A DNA stretch of 64,000 nt, from contig NZ_JAMXIA010000001.1 in the NCBI RefSeq assembly GCF_025457425.1, positions 3,162,001 to 3,226,000 on the forward strand, in the 5' to 3' direction. Positions within the stretch are counted from its first letter, which is position 1; each line of letters opens with the position of its first letter. The notes beneath the pieces were generated by a model. It was not told where the DNA came from and did not search any database. It saw only the letters and a list, made by a program, of their open reading frames with translations. The DNA is from Chryseobacterium foetidum. Lineage in GTDB: Bacteria > Bacteroidota > Bacteroidia > Flavobacteriales > Weeksellaceae. A program made the position numbers and the translations under genes. Below, piece after piece: positions 18,617 to 26,698 of this stretch.

Positions 18617-19165
18617 TTAATCTGATTTTTTCCAAGCGGTCTTTTTGATTTCAAACAAATCCATCGTATTTCCGGAATAATCAATCTGTTTTTTGAAAGT
18701 CATGCCGTTATTCAAAGCTACGTTTTTTGAATCATTATTTTCAGGATGAATAATTGAAATTAAGCGGTTGTGAAAATCATTTTCAAAAGCAAAATCTCTG
18801 CATTTTTTTGCTGCTTCAATTCCAAAACCCTGTCCACGGAATTGCGGAAGAATAGAGTAGGCGATCTCCAGTTCAAACTCATTCTCGACTTCACGAACCA
18901 ATAATCCAGATTGTCCGATTAGCTGATCAGTTTCCTTTGAAATCAAAACATTTTGTCCGCCAAGATTGTTTTCATAGCGGTGGAAAGTCCATTCAAACCA
19001 TTTTTCGCAGCGTTCTTCTGGCGTTTTAAAATAATCCATTCCGAGCATTTTTGCGGTGTGCCCGTCTTTGAATAGTTCCAGCCAGATTTCGAAATCGGAA
19101 AGTTGAAGTTTTCTGAAAAGTAACCTTTGGGTTTTTTGGTTAGGTAGAAGGAAAATCGCTTGCAT
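18617..19165 (-). CDS. GNAT family N-acetyltransferase (RimJ/RimL type)
   Basis: Transfers acetyl from acetyl-CoA to an amino group; the target is unknown. The 182 residues follow the RimJ/RimL pattern: RLLFRKLQLSDFEIW at the N-terminus, a central EIAYSILPQFRGQGFGIEAA segment (about 114-133) that contains the R/Q-x-x-G-x-G/A acetyl-CoA loop, and a C-terminal ENNDSKNVALNNGM stretch. The ATG directly abuts the stop codon of the secreted-protein gene upstream. Confidence 0.85.
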   Translation of the reverse strand: MQAIFLLPNQKTQRLLFRKLQLSDFEIWLELFKDGHTAKMLGMDYFKTPEERCEKWFEWTFHRYENNLGGQNVLISKETDQLIGQSGLLVREVENEFELEIAYSILPQFRGQGFGIEAAKKCRDFAFENDFHNRLISIIHPENNDSKNVALNNGMTFKKQIDYSGNTMDLFEIKKTAWKKSD

Positions 19166-20095
19166 TTATTTCCTTTTGAAAGTGCTTAAAATCTTTTCAA
19201 AATCATTAATTAGATTTTTCTCTTGCGGCTTTACAACAGTTAAAAATGTGTAATAGCAATTATCAGAAAATAAGATTGCCTGAATTGCTTTCATCGGTTT
19301 CTTATTGTTTTTAATAAGAACATTTGCAGAAATTTGATAACCAGACATACCATCTTGGTTAATATCTTTTGAACTGATTAAGCTTATGTAATCTAACTGT
19401 GATATTGCTTTTAATGCATTAATTGATGATCCTTTTTTATCCGCAGGATTGAATTGTCTAATAGATTTGGCAACAATAAAAACTTCTTTTTCTGGTCCTT
19501 CAAAAGTTAAAGTTCCACTTATTGATTTCGTGAGTTTGTATGCAGATTTGCTATAATCAATATCAAAATCTAAAGAAGAAAATGGACTAACTTTAATTGA
19601 TTCATCATATATTAAAGTTAGTACCGAAGATTTTAGATTCATTAAATTTTCTGCTTGATTTTCCGGAACATTAGCATTGATTAAAAGAGTTTTATTTTCG
19701 TCGAGTTTATAAATTAAAATTATTTTTGAAAAATAGTAGTTGTGTTGTGTGGAATATTGTTTTGCATCAATTAACAGTGCTGGTTTATTATTAATAAAAT
19801 ATTCTTGTTTGTCGACAAATTCCATACCTTTTTTAGACATGTTTTCTTTTGAAAAACCATCTCTCAGTTCTTTGTAAGGAGCTGGTAGTTCATTGACGAT
19901 TATGCTACCATCAATATAAGAGTTTTGAAATCCAATAAAGTTGGCCGCTTTTTCGTAACCGTTGGGAGGTAATAAGTGCACACTTGTGCCTTCAATTAAT
20001 AAATGTTTGTCTGTTTTTTTAGTAGAGATTTTTGTTTGTGAGAAATTAAGTAAGCTTAAAAATAAACAAGCCGTGAATAATATTTTTTTTGTCAT
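19166..20095 (-). CDS. Hypothetical secreted protein
   Basis: A 309-residue exported protein with a signal peptide ending at NFSQ. No known domain is recognised; the layout of two similar-length halves, each with a KxxxxFxxxxxxxY pattern of strands, suggests a periplasmic alpha/beta fold. It is the first gene of a tight unit with the GNAT and TPR genes (0- and 3-bp gaps). Confidence 0.6.
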   Translation of the reverse strand: MTKKILFTACLFLSLLNFSQTKISTKKTDKHLLIEGTSVHLLPPNGYEKAANFIGFQNSYIDGSIIVNELPAPYKELRDGFSKENMSKKGMEFVDKQEYFINNKPALLIDAKQYSTQHNYYFSKIILIYKLDENKTLLINANVPENQAENLMNLKSSVLTLIYDESIKVSPFSSLDFDIDYSKSAYKLTKSISGTLTFEGPEKEVFIVAKSIRQFNPADKKGSSINALKAISQLDYISLISSKDINQDGMSGYQISANVLIKNNKKPMKAIQAILFSDNCYYTFLTVVKPQEKNLINDFEKILSTFKRK

Positions 20096-20201
20096 TATGA
20101 TTTTTTAAGGTAATAAACAAATTTGCGGTTTGTGTTTAAGAGACAAAAATATAAAAATTTATTTTTCTAATTACGAATTCATAAAACCAAAGATTTTTTT
20201 T

Positions 20202-20241
20202 GAAAAAAAAACTCCAAAAAGCCTTAACCTTTTGGAGTTTA
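20202..20241 (-). terminator. Rho-independent terminator of dcp
   Basis: On the minus strand the stem aaactccaaaa/ttttggagttt is followed by a run of T, 20 bp after the peptidase stop codon. Confidence 0.8.
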
Positions 20242-20261
20242 ATTTATAATTAGAAAAAATC

Positions 20262-22319
20262 CTACCCAAACGCCCTCTTCAACAAACTCTCCACTTTAGG
20301 CTCACTTCCTCGGAAATTTTTGTACAATTCCATCGGGTCTTTGGTTCCACCTGAAGAAAGTAAAATCTTAAATTTCGCTGCCGTATCAGGATTGAAAATT
20401 CCGGTTTCTTTGAAATACTGGAAGGCATCGGCATCCAAAACTTCCGCCCATTTGTAAGAATAATATCCAGCAGAATATCCGCCTTGGAAAATATGTGAAA
20501 AGCTCGGACTCATTGCTGTTTCAGGATTTACAGGATACAGTTGAGTTGCTTTGGTGTATGAATCCTCAAACTCCTTCACGCTCAAATTCTCCAACTCTGC
20601 AACTTTCGTATGGTAATTCATATCCAAAATCCCGAAACCAAGCTGTCTCATCGTTTGGTAACCTTCCATAAAATTCTTTGACTGCTCGATTTTTCCAATC
20701 TTTTCATCAGGAAGAACTTCGCCGGTTTTGTAATGTTTGGCAAACGTTTTCAAAAATTCAGGTTCGTAGCAGAAATTTTCCAGAAACTGAGAAGGTAATT
20801 CCACAAAATCCCATTTCACAATAGTTCCTGAAAGGTTCGGATATTGCGTATTCGCCATCATTCCGTGCAAAGCATGACCAAACTCGTGGAACAATGTCGT
20901 CACTTCCTGAAAAGTTAATAAACTTGGTGTATCTTTCGTTGGCTTACTGAAATTACACACAATCGAAATATGCGGACGGGAATTCTCACCGTCTTTCTGA
21001 TACTGATTTTTATAGCTCGTCATCCAAGCTCCGGCTCTTTTGCCTTTTCTCGGAAAATAGTCAACGTACAACAAAGCTTTAAAAGTATTTTCAGGATTGT
21101 CACTTCCATCTTCCATCTTCAGTCTTCCATCTTCAAAAACCTCATACACCTTCACATCTTCATGGTATTTCGGAACATCATTTCTCTCCACAAAAGTCAG
21201 CCCGAAAAGCTGTTTTGATAATCCGAAAACTGCTTCCTGAACCTGCTCTAATGGGAAATAAGGTTTCAGTTCTTCATCGTTTAAATCATATTTTGCTTTG
21301 CGGAGTTTTTCGGCATAAAAAGCGTGGTCGTAACCCTGCATTTCGTCGATTCCGTCAGCTTTTGCCAGAGATTTTAATTCTTCGATTTCTTTTTCTGCGT
21401 ACGGTTTTGCTTTTACCAGAAGTTCATTCAGAAAGTCGATTACTTTCGTTGGAGATTTTGCCATTCTTTCTTCCAGAACGTAATCTGCATAATTTGAATA
21501 ACCTAAAAGTTCAGCTTTCTGCTGTTTTAAATTCAGCAACTCTCTTATTAAATTCTGATTGTCAAACTCGCCACCGTCAAAAGATTTTTTGCCGTTTGCT
21601 AATGCGATTTCCTTTCTTAATTCACGGTTTTCAGCATAAGTCATAAGCGGAATATAGCTTGGATACTGCAAAGTGACCACCCAACCTTCGAGATTTTTTT
21701 CCTTGGCTTCTTCTGCATACTGCTCGATAATCGCTTCGGGAATTCCGGCTAAATCTTCTTTGTTGGTGATGTGTTTAAAATAATTATTGGTTGAAGCCAA
21801 CACATTCTGCCCAAACTGAAGCGATTTTAAAGATAAATCCATGCTGATTTTCTTTAATTTTTCTTTGTCTTCTTCATTTAAAAGTGCGCCGCTTCGCACA
21901 AAACCTTTGTACGTTTCATCCAAAAGCATTTGCTGCTCTTCGTTCAGATTGTACTTTTCTTTCTGGTCGTAAACTTTTTTAATTCTATTAAATAAAGCTT
22001 CATTTTGAGAGATTTTTGAAGAATACTCTGTTAAAATTGGCGAAACTTCCTGAGCAATCTGCTGTAATTCATCGCTGGTTTCGGCAGAATTTAAATTAAA
22101 AAAGATATTAGAAACTCTGTCCAGTTGTTCACCAGAAAAAGCCAAAGCTTCGATGGTATTTTCAAAAGTGGGTTCGTCTGAATTGTTGACGATTGCGTCG
22201 ATTTCGGCTTCAGATTTTTCAATTAAATCTTTAAAAGCAGGAAGATAATCTTCATTTTTAATCTGGTCAAACGGTGCGGAATGATATGGTGTGTTGAATT
22301 TTTCTGTTAAAATTGACAT
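20262..22319 (-). CDS. dcp: M3 family metallopeptidase, peptidyl-dipeptidase Dcp type
   Basis: A 685-residue zinc peptidase that releases dipeptides from the C-terminus of peptides or degrades oligopeptides. The zinc site is HEFGH at 478-482 with the third ligand glutamate in WDFVELPSQFLENF (E507). No signal peptide is present, so it is probably cytoplasmic. Around residues 395-411 (EDGRLKMEDGSDNPEN) the protein appears to carry an extra loop encoded by a 7-bp tandem repeat, placed between the strand VYEVF and FKALLYVDYFPRKGKR that are usually close in this family. It is monocistronic with its own terminator. Confidence 0.93.
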   Translation of the reverse strand: MSILTEKFNTPYHSAPFDQIKNEDYLPAFKDLIEKSEAEIDAIVNNSDEPTFENTIEALAFSGEQLDRVSNIFFNLNSAETSDELQQIAQEVSPILTEYSSKISQNEALFNRIKKVYDQKEKYNLNEEQQMLLDETYKGFVRSGALLNEEDKEKLKKISMDLSLKSLQFGQNVLASTNNYFKHITNKEDLAGIPEAIIEQYAEEAKEKNLEGWVVTLQYPSYIPLMTYAENRELRKEIALANGKKSFDGGEFDNQNLIRELLNLKQQKAELLGYSNYADYVLEERMAKSPTKVIDFLNELLVKAKPYAEKEIEELKSLAKADGIDEMQGYDHAFYAEKLRKAKYDLNDEELKPYFPLEQVQEAVFGLSKQLFGLTFVERNDVPKYHEDVKVYEVFEDGRLKMEDGSDNPENTFKALLYVDYFPRKGKRAGAWMTSYKNQYQKDGENSRPHISIVCNFSKPTKDTPSLLTFQEVTTLFHEFGHALHGMMANTQYPNLSGTIVKWDFVELPSQFLENFCYEPEFLKTFAKHYKTGEVLPDEKIGKIEQSKNFMEGYQTMRQLGFGILDMNYHTKVAELENLSVKEFEDSYTKATQLYPVNPETAMSPSFSHIFQGGYSAGYYSYKWAEVLDADAFQYFKETGIFNPDTAAKFKILLSSGGTKDPMELYKNFRGSEPKVESLLKRAFG
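21103..21137. repeat. 7-bp tandem repeat inside the dcp coding region
   Basis: Five consecutive heptads on the plus strand: cttccat, cttccat, cttcagt, cttccat, cttcaaa. On the coding strand they read gatggaa-type words, identical to the intergenic repeat at 50883-50910. The frame is kept and gives a short acidic loop of about 12 residues. Confidence 0.75.
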
Positions 22320-22450
22320 TGAATTATTTTTAAGGGTAAATTTAATTAGAATTTAATTCTCAAAAACGATGCCCGGCGAAAATGTGTGACAAAAATGCTC
22401 ATTCATCAAATAACTTGTCATAGGAAAAGATAAATTTGTTTGAAAAGATA

Positions 22451-22458
22451 TATTTTTG
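22451..22458 (+). promoter_or_regulatory. Bacteroidetes -7 box (TATTTTTG)
   Basis: Match to TAnnTTTG, 25 bp upstream of the SRPBCC gene ATG. Confidence 0.45.
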
Positions 22459-22483
22459 ATTTATACTTAAAAAAATAAAAACT

Positions 22484-23017
22484 ATGAAAACATTCTTTAA
22501 AATTATCGGAGGATTAATCCTTCTGTTGGTGGTGTATTCTGTAATTGCAATGCTGGCTTTCGGAGATAATTATCATTACGAAAAATCAGTGGTCATCAAT
22601 GCTCCGAAAGAAAAAGTATGGCAGCACATCAGCTCAATGAAGTCTTTCAACGAATGGAATCCGTGGATGGATTTAGACAAAAACATGACGGTTACCTACA
22701 CTGGAACTTCCGGAGAAGTGGGAGATAAATACTGCTGGGACAGCAAAAATGATGATGCAGGAGCCGGCTGTCAGGAAATCAGGGAAAATATTGCCAACGA
22801 AAGACAGCGTACAGAAATGATTTTTAAAAGACCTTTTGAAGGACAGGCTTTGTCTGATCTCGTTTTGGCTGCTGAAGGGAACACTACAAAAGTAACATGG
22901 AGTATGGATACCAAACAGGAAACATGGATGAAAATTATGCGACCGATGATGGATTATCAGATGGGAAAATCTTACGACGAGGGTTTTAAAAAACTGAAAG
23001 CTTTGGCTGAAAAATAA
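22484..23017 (+). CDS. SRPBCC family protein (polyketide cyclase-like) with N-terminal membrane anchor
   Basis: A 177-residue protein with a hydrophobic N-terminus (about 4-27) and a START/SRPBCC ligand-binding fold starting at YHYEKSVVINAPKEKVWQHI and including FNEWNPWMDLD, the family's usual first helix and strand. Such proteins bind hydrophobic ligands in a deep cavity; many are of unknown function. It is transcribed alone. Confidence 0.8.
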   Translation: MKTFFKIIGGLILLLVVYSVIAMLAFGDNYHYEKSVVINAPKEKVWQHISSMKSFNEWNPWMDLDKNMTVTYTGTSGEVGDKYCWDSKNDDAGAGCQEIRENIANERQRTEMIFKRPFEGQALSDLVLAAEGNTTKVTWSMDTKQETWMKIMRPMMDYQMGKSYDEGFKKLKALAEK

Positions 23018-23166
23018 GTAAGGCAAAATATTGTGAGAAACTGTTTTCAGATTTTGGAAGCAGTTTTTTTTGTTAAAAACCATTAATGAGATAGTCTAAA
23101 TTTATAATCTTTAGTTAAACTTTTAAACAGAAATAAAATAAAATATACTTTTGAAAAAAATAATTA

Positions 23167-23391
23167 ATGAAAAAAGAATACTTATTGTTTGTTGCTGTCT
23201 GCGTCAGTTTTTTGTCTGCATCATGTACGGTGAAACAAGGAAAAGAATCAAACGCAGATTATCAGGATAAAAATTACCTGCAAGGTAACCAAAGCGACAT
23301 TGACAGGAATGTTCAGCAACTTCAGAAAAGAAAGGAAGCAGATGAGAGAAAGATTGATGCCTTTGATTATGAACAGAACAAGCCAAAATAA
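23167..23391 (+). CDS. Small lipoprotein
   Basis: A 74-residue protein with a signal and lipobox LSASC (C20), followed by a short, highly charged tail (VQQLQKRKEADERKIDAF) likely to form one helix. No family is recognised. An own terminator follows at 23398-23428. Confidence 0.6.
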   Translation: MKKEYLLFVAVCVSFLSASCTVKQGKESNADYQDKNYLQGNQSDIDRNVQQLQKRKEADERKIDAFDYEQNKPK

Positions 23392-23397
23392 AAATTT

Positions 23398-23428
23398 TAA
23401 AACCGTTTCTTCACAGTGGCGGTTTTTT
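23398..23428 (+). terminator. Rho-independent terminator
   Basis: The stem aaaccg/cggttt with a short loop is followed by a T-run, just after the small lipoprotein gene. Confidence 0.7.
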
Positions 23429-23478
23429 TGATTTTGATAATTAAAAAAAATATTATCTTTAGGTAAAGATTAAGATGT

Positions 23479-23928
23479 ATGCAGAAGGCGGTTTACAATA
23501 AAAACGAGTTGAGGATTTTTGTGCGGGACATGATTTCGGGGAAAGTAAAAACTTTGGAATTTTATCTGAATTTTACGCTGGAAGCCAGTCGGGAAATCAA
23601 AAAGACTTCAAAATATGATTCTATTCGGGAAGAAATGCAGGAAGAAATTTACCATTTAGACAAGCAGATGGCGAATCTTAAAAATATGCAGCAGCAGATG
23701 AAAATGGTTTTGAATTCTGTGTCTGATCGCGCAAAAATAGGTTCTCTTGTCATCACCAATAAAGCGCGTTTCTACATTTCCGTTTCTCTTGGCGAATTTT
23801 TCTTTGAAGGCGACCGTTTCTACGCCATTTCCCCCGAAAGCCCGATGGCCAAGAAAATCATGGGCATGAAAGCCGGCGAAGAATTTACCTTGAATAAAAT
23901 TCATCAGAAAATTGAAGAAGTGATCTAA
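23479..23928 (+). CDS. GreA/GreB-like protein
   Basis: A 149-residue protein resembling a transcription elongation factor of the GreA/GreB family. Residues about 45-80 form an antiparallel coiled coil (REEMQEEIYHLDKQMANL), and the C-terminal part (about 95-145) has the FKBP-like pattern IGSLVITNKA...YAISPESPMAKKIMGMKAGEEF, close to the Gre consensus SPxSPxGxALxGxxxGD. In Gre proteins the coiled-coil tip carries acidic residues that act in RNA polymerase; here the tip is not clearly acidic, so it may be a Gre-related factor that binds polymerase without cleavage activity. Confidence 0.65.
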   Translation: MQKAVYNKNELRIFVRDMISGKVKTLEFYLNFTLEASREIKKTSKYDSIREEMQEEIYHLDKQMANLKNMQQQMKMVLNSVSDRAKIGSLVITNKARFYISVSLGEFFFEGDRFYAISPESPMAKKIMGMKAGEEFTLNKIHQKIEEVI

Positions 23929-24008
23929 AAGAGACAAGGAAAAAGAGCAGGATGGAAGAAACAAGATACAAGTAAAAGGAGCCAGCTGAAAAGTTAAAAG
24001 AGCTAGGT
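23929..24008 (+). repeat. Purine-rich post-stop repeat (copy 1)
   Basis: Begins immediately after the TAA of the Gre-like gene with aagagacaagg and continues as degenerate units such as acaagtaaaaggagccagctg. It shares the words gagccaag and aagtaaaa with the copies at 35509, 46340, 52340 and 53745 and runs in the sense of the gene before it. Confidence 0.65.
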
Positions 24009-24010
24009 AG

Positions 24011-24071
24011 AATGCCACGAAGGCACGAATTTTTCACCAGTAAAATTTGATATTCGTGCATTCGTGGCATT
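24011..24071. repeat. Inverted repeat, tgccacgaatgcacgaat type (copy 1)
   Basis: Two 20-bp arms (aatgccacgaaggcacgaat and the complement of aatgccacgaatgcacgaat, one mismatch) surround a 21-bp AT-rich loop. A second copy lies at 35445-35503, also next to a purine-rich post-stop repeat. Confidence 0.8.
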
Positions 24072-24139
24072 TGAAAGAAAATTCATGAAAAGTTATTGAT
24101 AAAATTTTGCGGAAAAAGCAGCATCATTTAATTTTGCTA

Positions 24140-24192
<53 letters not shown>

Positions 24193-24232
24193 AAACTTCC
24201 ATCCTCCAGCCTCCATCTTCCCGCTTTTTCCC

Positions 24233-24240
24233 TAAATTTG
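24233..24240 (+). promoter_or_regulatory. Bacteroidetes -7 box (TAAATTTG) 5 bp from the start codon
   Basis: Exact TAnnTTTG match ending 5 bp before the nitroreductase ATG. A transcript starting at the normal distance would have essentially no leader. Confidence 0.55.
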
Positions 24241-24245
24241 TCTAC

Positions 24246-24758
24246 ATGAATAAAGCAGAAGTTTTAAAAGAAATCATAGAGCAGAGAAGAAGTATTTTTC
24301 CTAAAGATTATGCTGAAACAGAAATCTCTCAGAAAATTATCGACGAAATTCTATACTCAGCGACGTTGGCTCCCAATCACAAACGGACAAAACCATGGCG
24401 TTTTAAAATCTTCAAAGGCGAAGAGAAAGCAAGACTGGCGGTCGAAATGCAGGAAATTTATAAAGCAACACAGGCTCCGCAGACTTTTTTGGAGAAAAAA
24501 TATCAGGATATCGGTTTTAAAATCAATAAAGCAGATGCAGTTGTTTCCATTGTTGTGAATTTCAGTGGAATGGTTCCTGAATGGGAAGAGATTGCGGCGG
24601 TTTCTATGGCGGTTCAGAATATGTATCTGACCTGTACAGCAAATGGAGTAGGCTGCTACTGGAGTTCTCCTAAAATTGTAGATCATCTGAAGGATTCTCT
24701 CGCAATTGAGGAAAACCAGAAATGTCTGGGGCTTTTTTATATGGGAAAGGTTGATTAG
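24246..24758 (+). CDS. Nitroreductase family protein
   Basis: A 170-residue FMN-dependent oxidoreductase of the nitroreductase fold, reducing nitro-compounds, quinones or flavins with NAD(P)H. Characteristic segments are the N-terminal EIIEQRRSIFPKDY, the flavin-binding ILYSATLAPNHKRTKPWRF, and the C-terminal GVGCYWSSP...CLGLFYMGKVD. It lacks the longer insertions of bigger subfamilies. The start codon is almost on top of a promoter box. Confidence 0.88.
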   Translation: MNKAEVLKEIIEQRRSIFPKDYAETEISQKIIDEILYSATLAPNHKRTKPWRFKIFKGEEKARLAVEMQEIYKATQAPQTFLEKKYQDIGFKINKADAVVSIVVNFSGMVPEWEEIAAVSMAVQNMYLTCTANGVGCYWSSPKIVDHLKDSLAIEENQKCLGLFYMGKVD

Positions 24759-24897
24759 GCAATGTAACAATTTATCAATGTAGCAGTATAACAATGTAAC
24801 AATATGTGAGATGTGAACTTTCACAATTTGAAAAGTGATTCTTCTGAAATTGAGATGGTTTTTTGTCGAAATGAAAAAATTTTGATTAACACGAAAT

Positions 24898-24982
24898 ACC
24901 CTAGCCCTGATGGCAACGGCATCCTTTTGTGATGAGGTACGAAGAGCAAAAGATATAGTGGACAGCAGGTTCCCGGCTCCTA
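24898..24982 (+). ncRNA. Candidate structured RNA element, copy 1 of 3
   Basis: Not a protein gene. The 5' strand AGCCCTGATGGCAACGGCAT and the 3' strand GATATAGTGGACAGCAGG flank a hairpin CTTTTG/CAAAAG (24924-24929 with 24947-24952). Outer pairs are AGCC/GGCT (24903-24906 with 24975-24978) and CTG/CAG. Copies at 48149-48268 (minus) and 48636-48750 (plus) keep both strands while the hairpin sequence changes, which points to a conserved RNA structure. It lies between the nitroreductase gene and rpsP. It could belong to a described Flavobacteria RNA family such as Flavo-1 or a 6S-like family, which I cannot confirm. Confidence 0.6.
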
Positions 24983-25038
24983 AATATTTAAAATTTAAGA
25001 TTCAAGATTTAATGCGTTAATATTTTGAATTTTAAATC

Positions 25039-25067
25039 TTGAATATTAAACTTTTTTTCTATCTTTG
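25039..25067 (+). promoter_or_regulatory. rpsP promoter
   Basis: A TTG at 25039-25041 and a -7 box TATCTTTG at 25060-25067, separated by 18 bp, fit the Bacteroidetes sigma factor consensus. The leader to the ATG is about 45 bp. Confidence 0.65.
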
Positions 25068-25115
25068 CACACTTAAATATTTAATCGGGACGAGTTCCCA
25101 TAAAATTCAAACATT

Positions 25116-25682
25116 ATGTCAGTAAAAATCAGATTACAAAGACACGGTTCTAAAGGGAAACCTTTTTTTCACATCGTAGTTGCAGATTCAAGATCAAGAA
25201 GAGATGGTAGATTCATCGAAAAGATCGGAACTTACAACCCAATTACTAACCCTGCTACTATCGATTTGAACGTTGATTCTGCTGTAAAGTGGTTAAACAA
25301 CGGTGCTCAGCCAACTGATACGGCAAGAGCGATTCTTTCTTATAAAGGTGCTCTTTACAAAAAACACTTACAAGGTGGTGTTGCTAAAGGTGCTTTTGAT
25401 GAGGCTGAAGCTGAGAAGAGATTCGGAGCTTGGTTAGCTGAGAAAGATGCTAAAGTACAAGGTAAAGTAGAAGGATTATCTACTGCTAAAGCTGATGCTA
25501 AGAAAGCTGCTTTGGAAGCTGAAGTTAAAGTAAACGAAGCCAGAGTAGCTGCTGCTGCTCAACTTGAGGCTGATGCTAAAGCTGCTGAAGAAGCTGCAAA
25601 CGCACCTGCTGTAGAAGAGGCTGCTGAAACTACTGAAGAGCCTACTGCTGAAGCAGAAGGAACTGAAGAGACTCAGGCTTAA
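25116..25682 (+). CDS. rpsP: 30S ribosomal protein S16 with long C-terminal extension
   Basis: S16 binds 16S rRNA and helps assemble the small ribosomal subunit. The first 85 or so residues are a standard S16 ([24 protein letters not shown]). The remaining 100 residues are an Ala/Glu/Lys-rich tail ([19 protein letters not shown]...[14 protein letters not shown]), predicted helical then acidic and disordered. The usual bacterial length is 80-90, but such tails are common in Bacteroidetes. Codon use is strongly biased (GCT for alanine), as expected for a highly expressed gene. It is followed by a terminator, MITE-like repeat and rimM. Confidence 0.97.
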   Translation: MSVKIRLQRHGSKGKPFFHIVVADSRSRRDGRFIEKIGTYNPITNPATIDLNVDSAVKWLNNGAQPTDTARAILSYKGALYKKHLQGGVAKGAFDEAEAEKRFGAWLAEKDAKVQGKVEGLSTAKADAKKAALEAEVKVNEARVAAAAQLEADAKAAEEAANAPAVEEAAETTEEPTAEAEGTEETQA

Positions 25683-25700
25683 TCTTTCTAAAAAATACAA

Positions 25701-25733
25701 AACAAAGGCACGATTTTTTCGTGTCTTTGTTGT
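25701..25733 (+). terminator. Rho-independent terminator of rpsP
   Basis: The long stem aacaaaggcacga/tcgtgtctttgtt with one mismatch and a T-rich loop and tail lies 20 bp after the rpsP stop. Confidence 0.75.
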
Positions 25734-25750
25734 TTAAAAAATAAATTTGA

Positions 25751-25836
25751 TTCCCCAGCCCTAAAGGGTGCAAATTTATTTTAGACTTTATCAAACCACT
25801 CCTCTGGATTTCTTCCTCCCTTTAGGGTCGGGGTAA
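25751..25836. repeat. MITE-like element with CCCTAAAGGG ends (copy 2, 86 bp)
   Basis: The left end ttccccagccctaaagggtg and the right end ctccctttagggtcggggtaa are inverted copies; the core is short and AT-rich. It sits between rpsP and rimM. Confidence 0.8.
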
Positions 25837-25873
25837 AAGAAGAAATTATTCAGGATTTTTATTATTTTGCAAC

Positions 25874-26416
25874 ATGAAAAAAGAAGACTGTTATTTACTG
25901 GGAAAAATCACACGCAGACACGGGCTTGCCGGAAATGTAATTCTTAAATTAGATACAGATCAGCCTGAACTGTACAAAAAACTGGATTCTATTTTTGTGG
26001 AAATCAACGGTTTGCTGGTGCCTTTTTTTATTGAGAAAACTTCGTTCAGTAAACTTGATGCACTGAATATAGCTTTTAAAAATTCTTCTGAAGCCTTAGT
26101 TGACCAGTCTTTGGGTAAAAATGTTTTTCTTCCTTTGTCAAGTCTTCCGAAACTGACTGGAAAACAGTTTTATTATCACGAAATTATCGGTTATGAGATT
26201 TTTGATGAGCATGATAACAATTGTGGTGTAATTAGATCTGTAAACGACCAGACGGCGCAGAATTATTTCGTAACGAATCTTGAAGGGAAAGAGGTAGTAA
26301 TTCCTTTAATTAAAGACTGGATTCTTGAGGTCAACCGTGAGGAGAGATTCATCAAAATGCAGATTCCTGAGGGATTGATTGATGTGTTTTTGGTGCCTTC
26401 GAAGAAGGATGAGTAA
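25874..26416 (+). CDS. rimM: Ribosome maturation factor RimM
   Basis: RimM helps mature the 16S rRNA 3' domain and binds ribosomal protein S19. The 180-residue protein shows the N-terminal beta-barrel (YLLGKITRRHGLAGNVILKL) and the PRC-barrel-like C-terminal part (YYHEIIGYEIFDEHD...VVIPLIKDWILEVNREERFIKMQIPEGL). It follows rpsP, the usual partner, although a MITE-like repeat has landed between them. Its stop codon directly abuts the stop of the converging toxin gene. Confidence 0.95.
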   Translation: MKKEDCYLLGKITRRHGLAGNVILKLDTDQPELYKKLDSIFVEINGLLVPFFIEKTSFSKLDALNIAFKNSSEALVDQSLGKNVFLPLSSLPKLTGKQFYYHEIIGYEIFDEHDNNCGVIRSVNDQTAQNYFVTNLEGKEVVIPLIKDWILEVNREERFIKMQIPEGLIDVFLVPSKKDE

Positions 26417-26698
26417 TTACAGTTTTTCTTTCCATTTGTAAAAACCGAAAACTACAATTTTGTCTTCATCAGAGAGGATCTCGTAGACAATCAAATATCC
26501 TTTCACAATCAAATCCCGAATGTTGTCATCTTCACAGAAGATAGATTTTCTGTTGATTTTAGGGTAATTTGAAATATCTTTTATTTTGCGGAAGATAAGC
26601 TGATTCAGCTTTTTTGCGGCTAGAGGTTTTTCTAAGGCGATGTACTGCATTTGCCTTTTCACTTTATCTCTAAATTGCTCCGTTACTTCAATCTTCAT
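26417..26698 (-). CDS. RelE/ParE family toxin
   Basis: A 93-residue type II toxin. The pattern (EQFRDKVKRQMQYIALEKPLAAKKLNQLIF, then YPKINRK, IRDLIVKGYLIVYEI, and a final hydrophobic strand) is that of ParE/RelE proteins, which poison gyrase or cleave mRNA in the ribosome. Which target applies cannot be told here. It overlaps the antitoxin gene by 4 bp and is second in the operon, as in most ParDE pairs. Confidence 0.82.
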   Translation of the reverse strand: MKIEVTEQFRDKVKRQMQYIALEKPLAAKKLNQLIFRKIKDISNYPKINRKSIFCEDDNIRDLIVKGYLIVYEILSDEDKIVVFGFYKWKEKL

